64,000 bases of DNA from Virgibacillus necropolis (lineage in GTDB: Bacteria > Bacillota > Bacilli > Bacillales > Amphibacillaceae), in NCBI RefSeq assembly GCF_002224365.1, contig NZ_CP022437.1, positions 806,001-870,000 on the forward strand, given 5' to 3'. Shown piece after piece: positions 26,621 to 35,977 of the stretch; the stretch's first letter is position 1; each line of letters begins with the position of its first letter. A model generated the notes under the pieces. It was given only the letters and a program-made list of their open reading frames with translations, did not search any database and was not told where the DNA came from. The position numbers were made by a program, and so were the translations under genes.

Positions 26621-27661
26621 CTAGTAAAAACGCTTATAACTATCGAAATGCTTACCCCAATAGTACTTACCATGAACAGGGCTTATTTCCACACCACTTG
26701 ATCCTGCATGGATAAACTGTCCATTGCCAAGGTAGATTCCCATGTGTGAGATGCCGCTCTTGTATGTGCCTTCAAAGAATACGAGATCGCCAACTTGTGG
26801 GTTGTTTACGTAGTAAGAGCGGTTAAAGTACCCTTCGCTTGATGTGCGAGGAATATCCTTGCCAGCTTTACTGTAAACATAATCGATGAATCCGCTGCAA
26901 TCAAATCCAGCTGGTGTTGATCCGCCCCATACATAGTCCACGCCTAACATGCTCTTCGCAATGCTAATTAACTTATTAACATTATAATCACCGTCACTGC
27001 TCGGCTCTTCAGCTTTGTCAACAGTTTCGCCGCCTGATGTTGACTTCCCATCAATACTTAGCTTCTGTCCAACTAATATTAAGCTAGATGATAGTCCGTT
27101 CCAACGCTTAATAGCGGATACTGTTACGTCATAGCGATATGCGATTCCGCTCAATGTATCGCCAGAACGTACCACGTAAACGGATGATGATGCAACCTGC
27201 TCGTCCTTATTTTTATCAACGCTTGGCGCTGGAGCTGGTGCAGAAGTATTTCCGCTCTTCGAAACGACAAATTTTTCGCCAGGATGGATTAATGAAGAAC
27301 TTAAGTTATTCCAGTTCATTAAATTAGATAAAGATATGTTATGTCTAGATGCGATTCCACTAAGTGTGTCACCGCGTTTTACTGTATATGTAGATGTTGA
27401 AGTAGATGTATTAGGTTTTTCTTCCGCTTGTCCAGTACTAGCTCCATCTGTCTCTAGTACTTGGTTCGGAAAAATGAGATTACTAGATAAACCATTAATA
27501 GATTTTAGTTGCGCGACGCTGGTGTTATACTCATGTGCTATAGCCCATAATGAGTCACCACTTTTTACTTTATATGATGCTGCTTCTGCTTCCGTTGCGG
27601 CAAAAGCTGAAGCTATAAATGCACTTGCTGTAACCGACATAATAATTTTCTTATTAGCCAA
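26621..27661 (-). CDS. Cell-wall D,L-endopeptidase: signal peptide, three LysM domains, NlpC/P60
   Basis: About 346 residues. A signal peptide ends near AATEAEAASY. Three LysM repeats follow (YKVKSGDSLWAIAHEYN, YTVKRGDTLSGIASRHN, YVVRSGDTLSGIAYRYD), then an NlpC/P60 domain with the catalytic Cys in GFDCSGFIDYVY and His in SHMGIYLGNGQFIHAG. Layout is that of LytE/CwlS-type enzymes that cut D-Glu-meso-DAP bonds during wall growth. The frame extends to GTG 27679, but TTG 27661 sits 8 bases after GAGGGG and is the better start. It is divergent from the polysaccharide operon. Confidence 0.9.
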   Translation of the reverse strand: MANKKIIMSVTASAFIASAFAATEAEAASYKVKSGDSLWAIAHEYNTSVAQLKSINGLSSNLIFPNQVLETDGASTGQAEEKPNTSTSTSTYTVKRGDTLSGIASRHNISLSNLMNWNNLSSSLIHPGEKFVVSKSGNTSAPAPAPSVDKNKDEQVASSSVYVVRSGDTLSGIAYRYDVTVSAIKRWNGLSSSLILVGQKLSIDGKSTSGGETVDKAEEPSSDGDYNVNKLISIAKSMLGVDYVWGGSTPAGFDCSGFIDYVYSKAGKDIPRTSSEGYFNRSYYVNNPQVGDLVFFEGTYKSGISHMGIYLGNGQFIHAGSSGVEISPVHGKYYWGKHFDSYKRFY

Positions 27662-27714
27662 AATGTTTTCCCCTCTCACAAATAAAATAAACTATTTCCT
27701 TAAATTTCTAATTT

Positions 27715-27723
27715 AGTATAGCA
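27715..27723 (-). promoter_or_regulatory. Extended -10 promoter of the endopeptidase gene
   Basis: On the minus strand TGCTATACT (TGn plus TATACT at 27715-27720). Just upstream, TGTCACAAT and TGTCACGAT form a 9-base direct repeat, a possible regulator site. Confidence 0.45.
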
Positions 27724-27875
27724 TGATTATGATAGAATCGTGACAATTGTGACAAAATATAGCACAATAGTTATCTTCCTGTAATATTATCGTAATAATG
27801 CGCGCTTTTTGTAAAAGAAACAAAACAAATAAATAGAATTTTATTGTAAAAATTATAATCCATACGACCTAAATG

Positions 27876-27884
27876 TGTTATAAT
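27876..27884 (+). promoter_or_regulatory. Extended -10 promoter of the polysaccharide operon
   Basis: TGTTATAAT with a perfect TATAAT at 27879-27884, about 85 bases before the first gene. The -35 is weak. Confidence 0.45.
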
Positions 27885-27971
27885 TTCGATTGTATTGTCG
27901 ATATAGATATAGAATTATAAAAAAATATATAAATAATCATCAATGAGAAAGTTAATGGAGGTCTTTACACT

Positions 27972-28739
27972 ATGGAAGAAACTATTTCCCTCAAGGAAAT
28001 ATTTGGGGTTATTAAAAAGCGTCTTTTACTAATCATTTCACTAATAGTAGGCGCAGCATTGATAGCGGCGTTGGTCAGCTATTTCGTTTTGACACCTACC
28101 TATCAAGCTAGTACACAATTTATTGTAAGCCAAGAAAAAAAGGATCCAGCAGTTGAATATGGTGTGAATGATATACAGACAAACATCCAACTTATTAATA
28201 CCTATAATATTATTATTAAGAGTCCTGCAATCTTAGATGATGTTGTCAATGAATTAGATTTACCATATACAGCAGGCGCTTTAAAATCAAAATTACAAGT
28301 AGCAAGTGAGGAAAGCTCACAAGTAGTTACTGTTACCGCAACAGACACCAACCCTGAAACTGCAGTTAAAATTGCCAACACTACAGTAGAAACATTCCAG
28401 GAAAAAATTCCAGATATTATGAGTGTTGATAATGTAAGTATTCTTGCAGAAGCGGAACTTGCTGAGAATCCAAGCCAAGTGAGTCCAAACCCGCTATTAA
28501 ACATTGCAATCGCGATTGTACTTGGTGCGATGGTTGGTGTTGGTCTTGCGTTTCTACTTGAGTATTTGGATAACACGATTACGACAGAAGATGACATGGA
28601 AAAGGTTCTTGATATCCCTGTATTAGGTGTTATCACCCATATCAATGACAATGATGTTCGGGGAGAACATATGGAGATACAATCAAAGCAAGTGAAGCGA
28701 GGTGGATATAATAATGGCACGCAAAAAAGATCAGTCTAA
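27972..28739 (+). CDS. Polysaccharide chain-length modulator / BY-kinase activator (Wzz family, EpsA/YwqC-like)
   Basis: 255 residues. Two membrane segments (about 21-42 and 175-195) bracket an extracytoplasmic Wzz domain; the second is followed by a cytoplasmic tail with EYLDNTITTEDDMEKVL, the usual kinase-contact region. It controls chain length and activates the tyrosine kinase encoded next, whose start lies within its 3' end. A GGAGG site precedes the ATG. Confidence 0.9.
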   Translation: MEETISLKEIFGVIKKRLLLIISLIVGAALIAALVSYFVLTPTYQASTQFIVSQEKKDPAVEYGVNDIQTNIQLINTYNIIIKSPAILDDVVNELDLPYTAGALKSKLQVASEESSQVVTVTATDTNPETAVKIANTTVETFQEKIPDIMSVDNVSILAEAELAENPSQVSPNPLLNIAIAIVLGAMVGVGLAFLLEYLDNTITTEDDMEKVLDIPVLGVITHINDNDVRGEHMEIQSKQVKRGGYNNGTQKRSV

Positions 28740-29412
28740 AACAAGTAAAATAAGACATCTAATTACAAAACTTAATCCACGCTCACCAATTTCCGAGCAG
28801 TACCGTACAATTCGAACAAATTTACAGTTTGCTTCCGTTGATGATGAACTTAAAACAATGCTCGTTACCTCGCCGGGACCTGGTGCAGGTAAATCAATTA
28901 CAACAGCTAACTTGGCAGTTGTTTACGCACAACAAGGGAAAAAAGTTCTCCTAATTGATGCGGATATGCGTAAACCTACTGTTCATTACACCTTTCGTTT
29001 AGATAATCTACACGGGTTAAGTAACATCTTAGTAGGTGAGGGTAGCCTAGAAGATTCAACATCTACAACGGATGTTGATAATTTGGATATTATTCCATGT
29101 GGTCCAATTCCGCCAAATCCGTCTGAATTACTAGGATCTAGAAAAATGAGAACATTAATACACGAAGCTAGCCTTCTATATGACCTTATTATTTTCGATA
29201 CACCACCAGTACTTGCTGTTACAGATGCACAAATACTAGCTAACATTGTTGATGGATCGTTACTGGTCATTCGAAGCAATAATACGGAAAACGAAGCAGC
29301 AATCAAGGCAAAAGAAGCATTAGAACCTGCGAAAGCAAAATTGTTAGGTGCTATCCTAAATGACCGGGAAAAGAAAGCTTCCAATTACTATTATTACTAT
29401 GGTGTAAATTAA
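28714..29412 (+). CDS. Bacterial tyrosine kinase (BY-kinase, EpsB/CpsD-like)
   Basis: About 232 residues. Walker A SPGPGAGKSITTANLA, Walker A' VLLIDADMRKP and Walker B LIIFDTPPVLAVTDA are all present. The C terminus ASNYYYYYGVN is the tyrosine cluster that is autophosphorylated. The frame offers GTG 28702, but ATG 28714 (MARKKDQ) follows GAGGTGG with proper spacing. It works with the preceding membrane modulator and is reversed by the PHP phosphatase encoded next. Confidence 0.92.
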   Translation: MARKKDQSKTSKIRHLITKLNPRSPISEQYRTIRTNLQFASVDDELKTMLVTSPGPGAGKSITTANLAVVYAQQGKKVLLIDADMRKPTVHYTFRLDNLHGLSNILVGEGSLEDSTSTTDVDNLDIIPCGPIPPNPSELLGSRKMRTLIHEASLLYDLIIFDTPPVLAVTDAQILANIVDGSLLVIRSNNTENEAAIKAKEALEPAKAKLLGAILNDREKKASNYYYYYGVN

Positions 29413-29419
29413 CAAATCT

Positions 29420-29450
29420 ACTCCTTATCTTGTCTGGTAAGGAGTTTTTT
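29420..29450 (+). terminator. Terminator after the BY-kinase gene
   Basis: CTCCTTA pairs with TAAGGAG around a 10-base loop followed by T6. The first two genes can thus form a separate transcript. Confidence 0.75.
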
Positions 29451-29607
29451 AATAAAAAAACAAGATATGACTTTTTTGTCGTTAATATGACAATTTTATG
29501 ATAGTAATTATACTGCTAGTTTGATATAGTAAGTGAATGAGTCCTTTGACCTATGAAGGTTAGTGGGATGATAGTGTCGAAACGTACTATTAATACACGT
29601 CGAATTC

Positions 29608-29616
29608 TGCTATAAT
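29608..29616 (+). promoter_or_regulatory. Extended -10 promoter of the phosphatase gene
   Basis: TGCTATAAT, perfect -10 at 29611-29616, 34 bases before the chosen ATG. Confidence 0.5.
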
Positions 29617-29650
29617 TTCTAGAAATAATATGTACAAGGATGTGACGACT

Positions 29651-30415
29651 ATGATAGATATTCATTGCCATATACTACCTGGAATCGATGACGGTGCCGT
29701 TACCGAGGCTGACAGTTTAGCGATGGCACGTGAAGCAGTTCAGCAAGGCATCCATACGATTATTGCAACCCCACATCATAAGAATGGTAAATACGAAAAC
29801 ACAAAAGGCAGTATTGTGAAAAGTGTGGAAGTATTAAGCGAACTTCTTGTGAATGAAGATGTGCCTTTAACACTATTAGCTGGTCAAGAGATCCGAATTA
29901 ATGGTGATATGATTGATGATATTGAAAAAAGCGAATTATTATCGCTTAATCATACCAAATACATGTTTGTAGAATTTCCATCAAGTAGTGTTCCTCGTTA
30001 TGCAAAGCAGATGCTGTTTGATCTACAAGTTTCTGGTTACACACCGGTTATCGTACACCCCGAGAGAAACTCAGAACTCGTTCAAAATCCAGCAAAACTT
30101 TATGACTTTGTACGTAAAGGCGCATTGACTCAGGTTACTGCTGCTAGTTTAATAGGTAAGTTTGGGAAAAGTATTCAAAAGTTCTCGAAGCAATTAGTAG
30201 ACGCTAACTTGACCCATTTCATTGCATCTGATGCCCATAACACGACAACGCGCGGGTTTTGCATGAAGGATGCCTATCAAGAACTACGTAGTGAATTTGG
30301 GGCTGATACGTTTTATTTGTTTATGGAAAACTGTCAACTACTTGCAGATAACCAAAATGTTAATAAGATGGAACCTTCTATGGTTAAAAAGAAAAAGTTC
30401 ATGGGGATCTTTTAA
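29651..30415 (+). CDS. Protein-tyrosine-phosphatase of the PHP family (CpsB/YwqE-like)
   Basis: About 254 residues. MIDIHCHILPGIDDGA carries the HxH metal ligands; TIIATPHHKNGKYE, LLAGQEIRI, PVIVHPERN and FIASDAHNT complete the PHP metal site. It removes phosphate from the BY-kinase. The frame starts at 29630, but ATG 29651 gives the canonical N terminus and has AAGGATGTGA upstream. Confidence 0.92.
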   Translation: MIDIHCHILPGIDDGAVTEADSLAMAREAVQQGIHTIIATPHHKNGKYENTKGSIVKSVEVLSELLVNEDVPLTLLAGQEIRINGDMIDDIEKSELLSLNHTKYMFVEFPSSSVPRYAKQMLFDLQVSGYTPVIVHPERNSELVQNPAKLYDFVRKGALTQVTAASLIGKFGKSIQKFSKQLVDANLTHFIASDAHNTTTRGFCMKDAYQELRSEFGADTFYLFMENCQLLADNQNVNKMEPSMVKKKKFMGIF

Positions 30416-30595
30416 GCAACATAGAATAAATAGTTATGACTTCCTACGACCCTCTTTTATCTAGTTACAGGATAAATGGAGGGTGTACATAAACTCGTCT
30501 AGGCCTTTAGATATAATGAAAACTGTAAGACAGGTAATGTTTCCTTCATGTGGTGGGTAAACTGTTTCCATAAACTTTCAAAGGGAGTTATGGCT

Positions 30596-31255
30596 ATGAT
30601 CAATGTGTTGTTAATCGAGGACCAACGTTTATTTAGTGAAGGTATACAAGCCGTTATAAATCGGGAAGTCGATTTACAGGTTACTGCGGTTGCTACAAAC
30701 CATAAAGATGCTATCCATAAAATAAACGAGCAACACATTGATGTCGTTTTAATTGATGTGCACTTGCGTCATATAGAAGGCATTAAGATGACGCTCGGAG
30801 TCAAAGAACGGTATCCAGCTATCAAGGTGATTCTATTAACTACTACGGTAGATGAGGATTTAGTTATAAACGGATTGAATGTAGGAGCAGATGGCTTCCT
30901 ATTAATAAGCCTCTATGCAGAAAATTTAATTCGTGCCGTGCGTGATGCGTATAATGGACAAGTTGTGTTATCAGGTGATGTAGCTAAAATCTTAGCCAAG
31001 AAAGACCTACAGTTTAATAAAAAACAAATACTGGCCCAGCATTTAGAACATCGAAATATACAATTTTCATGCCGAGAAATTGATATCGCCTATTTGTTGA
31101 TGGAAGGTTATAGCAATAAAGTAATTGCACAGAAGTTATACCTGAATGTAGGGACTATCAAGAATTATATTAGTGATATATACAGTGAATTGGATATGCG
31201 TAATAGGGTGGAAGTCATTGAATATTTAGATGGCTTACTAGATAGGAATAGATAG
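30596..31255 (+). CDS. LuxR/NarL-family response regulator, no kinase nearby
   Basis: About 219 residues. The receiver domain has the acidic pocket (LLIEDQRLF) and phospho-acceptor Asp in VVLIDVHLRH. The conserved Lys expected in GADGFLLK is Ile here (GADGFLLISLYAENL). The C-terminal LuxR helix-turn-helix is clear: SCREIDIAYLLMEGYSNKVIAQKLYLNVGTIKNYISDIYSEL (read in parts). ATG 30596 is 8 bases after AAGGGAG; ATG 30590 is too close. It lies within the polysaccharide locus and may control it; no histidine kinase is encoded in the window. Confidence 0.83.
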   Translation: MINVLLIEDQRLFSEGIQAVINREVDLQVTAVATNHKDAIHKINEQHIDVVLIDVHLRHIEGIKMTLGVKERYPAIKVILLTTTVDEDLVINGLNVGADGFLLISLYAENLIRAVRDAYNGQVVLSGDVAKILAKKDLQFNKKQILAQHLEHRNIQFSCREIDIAYLLMEGYSNKVIAQKLYLNVGTIKNYISDIYSELDMRNRVEVIEYLDGLLDRNR

Positions 31256-31348
31256 TAATGTCGATTATTGTAAAATATACGTAAAAAGACTTACAAATTG
31301 TAACAAAGTATGTGAAAATATAAATATACTATTTCAAGGAAATAAAAT

Positions 31349-31404
31349 ACTAGTGAATGGTTATTTAATAGTATGTAGGTAGTCGTTCACTAGTGTTTTA
31401 TTTG
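31349..31404 (+). terminator. Inverted repeat before the EpsC gene, terminator or leader element
   Basis: ACTAGTGAATG pairs with CGTTCACTAGT (one G-U) around a 24-base loop and is followed by GTTTTATTT. It lies between the response regulator gene and the long polysaccharide operon, so it may end the first or attenuate the second. Confidence 0.5.
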
Positions 31405-31426
31405 CATTTGGAAAGGGGTTGAAATT

Positions 31427-33250
31427 GTGACATACCGTACTCGTCTAATATTACTTGTTCTCATGGACTCAATCATAGTTAGTACAGCTATATTTATTGC
31501 TTCTTGGATTGTGTATCCCTATACACCCGTTTTTAATATGCCAGCACTTATCATTAGCTCTATTGCACTGCTTGTATTCCATCACATTTTTGCTATTGTT
31601 TACAATTTATATAATAAAGTTTGGTCATACGCCAGTGTAGGTGAACTTACTGCTATTGTTAAAGCAATTACTTTTTCTATTATTGCTGCAGGAATTGTTC
31701 AATACCTCGTAAATGATTTTGCTATATATAGACGTGCACTTGTTGTTACATGGATGTTGCATATTATCTTAATCGGAGGATCACGATTTATTTGGCGTGT
31801 GTATCGTGATCAAATTATGAATAATGCAGAAAACAAAAAGCGTACATTGATTATTGGTGCCGGATCAGCTGGTGCAATGATTGTTAGGCAATTGAAGAAT
31901 CAAAACAACTCTGAACTATTACCAGTAGCGTTTATTGATGATGATCTTTCCAAACAGAAAATGCAATTATATAACTTACCCGTTTTAGGACAAGCGAAGG
32001 ACATAGAAACAGTTGTTAAAAATCATAACATTGAACATATCGTAATTGCCATTCCATCATTACGTAACGGGGCATTGAATAAACTTGTCGTGGAATGTAA
32101 TAAAACAAATGCAAAGACACAAATGATCCCGAAAATCGAGGATTTAATGACTGGAAAAGTATCAGTCAGTCAGCTGAAAAATGTCGAAGTAGAAGATCTG
32201 CTTGGACGTGAACCTGTGGAACTTGATATTAATACCATATCCGAATATGTCACAGGCAATACTGTAATGGTAACTGGCGCAGGTGGTTCGATTGGATCAG
32301 AATTATGTCGGCAATTAATGCGTTTTACACCACAGAAAATTGTCTTGGTTGGACATGGTGAATTTAGTATTTATTCGATTGATATGGAGCTTAAAGAAAA
32401 ATATGCTGAGATGGATATCGAAATCATTCCAGTTATCGGGGATGTACAGGATCGTGAGCGTGTGTTTGGTATTGTCGAAAAACATCAACCAACAATTATT
32501 TATCATGCCGCAGCACATAAGCATGTACCATTAATGGAATTTAATCCACACGAAGCTGTTAAGAACAATATCATCGGTACAAAAAATGTGGCTGAAGCTG
32601 CGGATACAATTGGTGTTGATACATTCGTACTTATATCATCCGATAAGGCGGTTAACCCAACAAACGTGATGGGTGCTACAAAACGTGTTGCAGAAATGGT
32701 TATCCAAGATTTAAACCCACGAAGTAAGACGAATTTTGTAGCTGTGCGATTTGGTAATGTGCTAGGAAGTCGTGGAAGTGTTATTCCATTGTTTAAGAAA
32801 CAAATTCAACGCGGTGGACCGATAACAATTACAGATCCAGCTATGACACGCTATTTCATGACAATACCGGAAGCATCACGGCTGGTTATCCAAGCTGGAA
32901 CACTTGCAAAGGGTGGAGAGATATTTGTTCTTGATATGGGTGAGCCTGTGAAAATTGTTGATTTGGCTAAAAATCTTATCAATTTATCTGGTTACACTGA
33001 AGATGAGATTCCAATCAAGTCTACAGGTATTAGACCTGGAGAAAAAATGTTTGAGGAATTGTTAGGCGCGGATGAGGTTCTTCCTGGTGAGGTCTATGAG
33101 AAGATTTATGTTGGTCGGACTGTGGAAGTGGATCCGGATGTGCTACTTTATTTGATTGATAGATTTGATGGGTACTCTACTGTTGCACTTAAGGATGAGT
33201 TGATGAAGATTGTTTACATGGAGAAAACACTGATGGCGATTGAAAGCTAA
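31427..33250 (+). CDS. epsC: Membrane nucleoside-diphosphate-sugar 4,6-dehydratase (EpsC/PglF/CapD family)
   Basis: 607 residues. Four membrane helices occupy about 1-115. A first Rossmann region (LIIGAGSAGAMIVRQL) follows, then the SDR catalytic domain with VTGAGGSIGSELCRQL and SSDKAVNPTNVMGATKR. Such enzymes make UDP-2-acetamido-2,6-dideoxy-4-hexulose, the first step to bacillosamine-type sugars. GTG start, 8 bases after AAAGGGG. The aminotransferase, acetyltransferase and phosphosugar transferase that complete this route are at 43058-45459. Confidence 0.92.
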   Translation: MTYRTRLILLVLMDSIIVSTAIFIASWIVYPYTPVFNMPALIISSIALLVFHHIFAIVYNLYNKVWSYASVGELTAIVKAITFSIIAAGIVQYLVNDFAIYRRALVVTWMLHIILIGGSRFIWRVYRDQIMNNAENKKRTLIIGAGSAGAMIVRQLKNQNNSELLPVAFIDDDLSKQKMQLYNLPVLGQAKDIETVVKNHNIEHIVIAIPSLRNGALNKLVVECNKTNAKTQMIPKIEDLMTGKVSVSQLKNVEVEDLLGREPVELDINTISEYVTGNTVMVTGAGGSIGSELCRQLMRFTPQKIVLVGHGEFSIYSIDMELKEKYAEMDIEIIPVIGDVQDRERVFGIVEKHQPTIIYHAAAHKHVPLMEFNPHEAVKNNIIGTKNVAEAADTIGVDTFVLISSDKAVNPTNVMGATKRVAEMVIQDLNPRSKTNFVAVRFGNVLGSRGSVIPLFKKQIQRGGPITITDPAMTRYFMTIPEASRLVIQAGTLAKGGEIFVLDMGEPVKIVDLAKNLINLSGYTEDEIPIKSTGIRPGEKMFEELLGADEVLPGEVYEKIYVGRTVEVDPDVLLYLIDRFDGYSTVALKDELMKIVYMEKTLMAIES

Positions 33251-33346
33251 TTCTAAAAAAACGCAAGATAGATTTTTTATTATTACAGTATCGATGCTCG
33301 ATAGATTTTACTTGTTAGATTTATATTAAGGATTAGAGGTTAACTT

Positions 33347-34513
33347 ATGAAAAAAGTACTTTATCTACACCAATATTTTCAAACTAATTCATCTAGTGGC
33401 GGGACTAGATCATATGAATTTGCGAAGTATTTGTCTGATAACAATAATGATATAAATATAATTACCGGAACAGAACAAAGTACAGATGAAAATAATGATA
33501 ACTTTACTGTGATTTCTACAAATACGAAATACAATAATAAGATGTCTAAATGGAGAAGAATCTTATCATTTGTTAGTTATATTATTAAGGCAATAATAAA
33601 GGGGCTTCAATTAAAAAACTTAGATATTATATATGCAACATCTACTCCCCTTACAATAGGTTTCCCAGCCGTTTTTTTATCAAAAGTTAAACGAAAGAAA
33701 TTACTGTTCGAGGTACGGGACGTTTGGCCGGATGTACCAATTGAACTAGGTTATATTAATAATAAGGTTATTATAAAAGCTTTAAAAAGATTTGAATTAT
33801 GGATTTATAAAAATTCTGATCATATCATTGTGTTGTCAACTGGAATGAGAAGTAATTTAATTAATAAAGGAGTAAGTCCAAATAAAATTACTGTAATAGA
33901 AAATTTTTCAAATCTATATCTATACGACAAGGAAGAACTAGAGTTTAGTAATTTTGATATAGATAATAAATTTACATGTATACATCCAGGAACAATGGGC
34001 CATGTTAATGGACTTGATTTTATTTTAGATGTGGCTAAAAAGGTTAATGAAATTGACAAAGAAATCGTTTTTTTACTAATAGGGGAAGGTAATAGAAAAC
34101 CACATTTAATAAATAGAGTAGAAAATGAAAATATCTCTAATGTAAAAATAAAGGATGCACTACCAAAAAATGAGATAGTAAACATTATAAAACAATCTGA
34201 TATAGGAATTATGAGCGTAGATAATAAATATAAAATTTTAGAAGATAACAGTGCTAATAAATTCTTTGACTTTCTAGCATCAGGGCTACCTATATTAATA
34301 AACTATGGTGGATGGCAAAAAGACATCTTAGAAAATAAAAAAGCCGGGAGATCCGATATAACACCAGAATCTATGGCAAATTCAATCTTAGAGATAAAAC
34401 ATAATATTTATTTAAAAAAGGAAATAGGTAATAATTCTAGATTGTTAGCAGAAGAAAAGTTCTCAGATTTAATAGCTAAAGAAAAATTATTAAATATTAT
34501 TAATGAAATATAA
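33347..34513 (+). CDS. Glycosyltransferase family 4
   Basis: 388 residues of GT-B fold. KVLYLHQYFQTNSSSGGTRSYEF is a typical N terminus, FEVRDVWPDVPIELG is the WbuB-type acceptor-side motif, and the donor-binding part has HPGTMGHVNGLDFILDVAKKV and DNSANKFFDFLASGLPILINYGG. It transfers a sugar, unknown which, to the growing lipid-linked repeat unit. From here to about 38400 the DNA is visibly more AT-rich than its surroundings. Confidence 0.87.
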   Translation: MKKVLYLHQYFQTNSSSGGTRSYEFAKYLSDNNNDINIITGTEQSTDENNDNFTVISTNTKYNNKMSKWRRILSFVSYIIKAIIKGLQLKNLDIIYATSTPLTIGFPAVFLSKVKRKKLLFEVRDVWPDVPIELGYINNKVIIKALKRFELWIYKNSDHIIVLSTGMRSNLINKGVSPNKITVIENFSNLYLYDKEELEFSNFDIDNKFTCIHPGTMGHVNGLDFILDVAKKVNEIDKEIVFLLIGEGNRKPHLINRVENENISNVKIKDALPKNEIVNIIKQSDIGIMSVDNKYKILEDNSANKFFDFLASGLPILINYGGWQKDILENKKAGRSDITPESMANSILEIKHNIYLKKEIGNNSRLLAEEKFSDLIAKEKLLNIINEI

Positions 34514-34524
34514 GGAGCATGAGT

Positions 34525-35829
34525 ATGTTTTCAAAAATAAAAGATAAAGAAGAAAAGGTTTCTGTGATTGGGTTAGGTTATGTTGGCTTTCCATTAGCCA
34601 TAGAACTCGCAAAAAAGTATGATGTTGTTGGATTTGATACAAATATAGAGAAAATAGAGGCTTACAAAAAGGGGATAGATGTTACACAAGAAGTTGGTGA
34701 CGAAGCGGCGAAAGAATCTACAATTCTCTTGACTAACAATCAGAAAGAATTAAAAAATTGTAGATTTCATATTGTTTCTGTGCCTACTCCAATAAACTCT
34801 GACAAAACACCAAATTTAACGCCAATAATAGAAGCGAGTAAGACTGTGGCAAAAAATCTTTCTAAGGGATCGATTGTGGTTTATGAATCAACGGTATACC
34901 CTGGAACCACGGAAGAAATATGTATTCCTATTCTTGAGGAATATTCAGGCTTACAGTTTAGTGAAGATTTCAAAGTGGGTTACTCACCAGAAAGAATTAA
35001 TCCAGGAGATAAAGTAAACACATTAACTAAAATAAAGAAGATTGTTTCTGGATCAGACGAAGAATCACTTAAAGTAATCTTTGAAGTATATGATTCTATT
35101 ATTGAAGCGGGGATACATAAAGCCCCAACTATTAAGGTAGCAGAAGCAGCAAAAGTAATAGAAAACTCACAAAGAGATATTAATATTGCATTTATGAATG
35201 AGCTTTCCATGGTATTTAATAAAATGAATATAAATACAAATGATGTTTTGGAAGCTGCTGGAACAAAATGGAATTTCCTTAAATTTCAACCTGGTTTAGT
35301 AGGAGGGCATTGTATTGGGGTTGATCCTTACTACTTCACCTATAAAGCTGAGCAATTAGGTTATCATTCTCAGATTATACTGTCTGGAAGAAAAATAAAC
35401 GATGAAATGGGAAAATACATTGCTACTAATGTTATAAAACAAATTATTCAATCTGGTCAACCAGTTAAAGGGTCAAAAGTTGCTATATTTGGTATTACTT
35501 TTAAAGAAAATGTATCGGATGTAAGAAATACAAAGGTAATAGATATTGTAGAGGAGCTTAAAGATTATGGAGTAAATGTTCTGGTACATGATCCTATCGC
35601 AAATAATATTGAGGTAAAAGCTCAATATAAAATAGACTTAGTTGATAAAGAAGATGTTACTAAAGTGAATGCTGTGGTTTTAGCGGTTCCTCATAAAGAG
35701 TTTTATAGCTATTATACTTCCGATTATTTTGATGGTCTTTATGCTGAAAATAGAGTCCTGGTTGATGTTAAAGGTGTTTTGAATAAGTTACAATTTGAAT
35801 CAAGAGGTTATTCATACTGGAGTTTATAG
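34525..35829 (+). CDS. Nucleotide-sugar 6-dehydrogenase (TviB/WbpO type, UDP-HexNAc to uronate)
   Basis: About 434 residues. NAD site SVIGLGYVGFPLAIELA, central helix KVIENSQRDINIAFMNE, catalytic Cys in GGHCIGVDPYYF, and the UDP-binding domain GSKVAIFGITFKENVSDVRN. These mark the UDP-N-acetylhexosamine 6-dehydrogenase group that makes GlcNAcA or GalNAcA. ATG 34525 is 7 bases after AAGGAG; ATG 34519 is too close. The carboxylated sugar is the likely substrate for the two PP-loop enzymes later in the operon (inference). Confidence 0.9.
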   Translation: MFSKIKDKEEKVSVIGLGYVGFPLAIELAKKYDVVGFDTNIEKIEAYKKGIDVTQEVGDEAAKESTILLTNNQKELKNCRFHIVSVPTPINSDKTPNLTPIIEASKTVAKNLSKGSIVVYESTVYPGTTEEICIPILEEYSGLQFSEDFKVGYSPERINPGDKVNTLTKIKKIVSGSDEESLKVIFEVYDSIIEAGIHKAPTIKVAEAAKVIENSQRDINIAFMNELSMVFNKMNINTNDVLEAAGTKWNFLKFQPGLVGGHCIGVDPYYFTYKAEQLGYHSQIILSGRKINDEMGKYIATNVIKQIIQSGQPVKGSKVAIFGITFKENVSDVRNTKVIDIVEELKDYGVNVLVHDPIANNIEVKAQYKIDLVDKEDVTKVNAVVLAVPHKEFYSYYTSDYFDGLYAENRVLVDVKGVLNKLQFESRGYSYWSL

Positions 35830-35977
35830 AATTCTAGTAATGTAACTTTGAATTTCATAATCCATGACTCTAATTAACTATTTACAATAGATAAGAAATG
35901 CTAAATGTAATTTCCCTAGCACAGTAAAATATATATGTTACCGAGTTTTTAATTTTAATAAATTTGTAGGTGGTTTA

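Noticed and set aside
26357-26701. Plus-strand frame of 114 codons with a KVDR repeat
   Set aside because: It is the open frame through the 26381-26527 array and runs through a terminator into the NlpC/P60 gene on the other strand.
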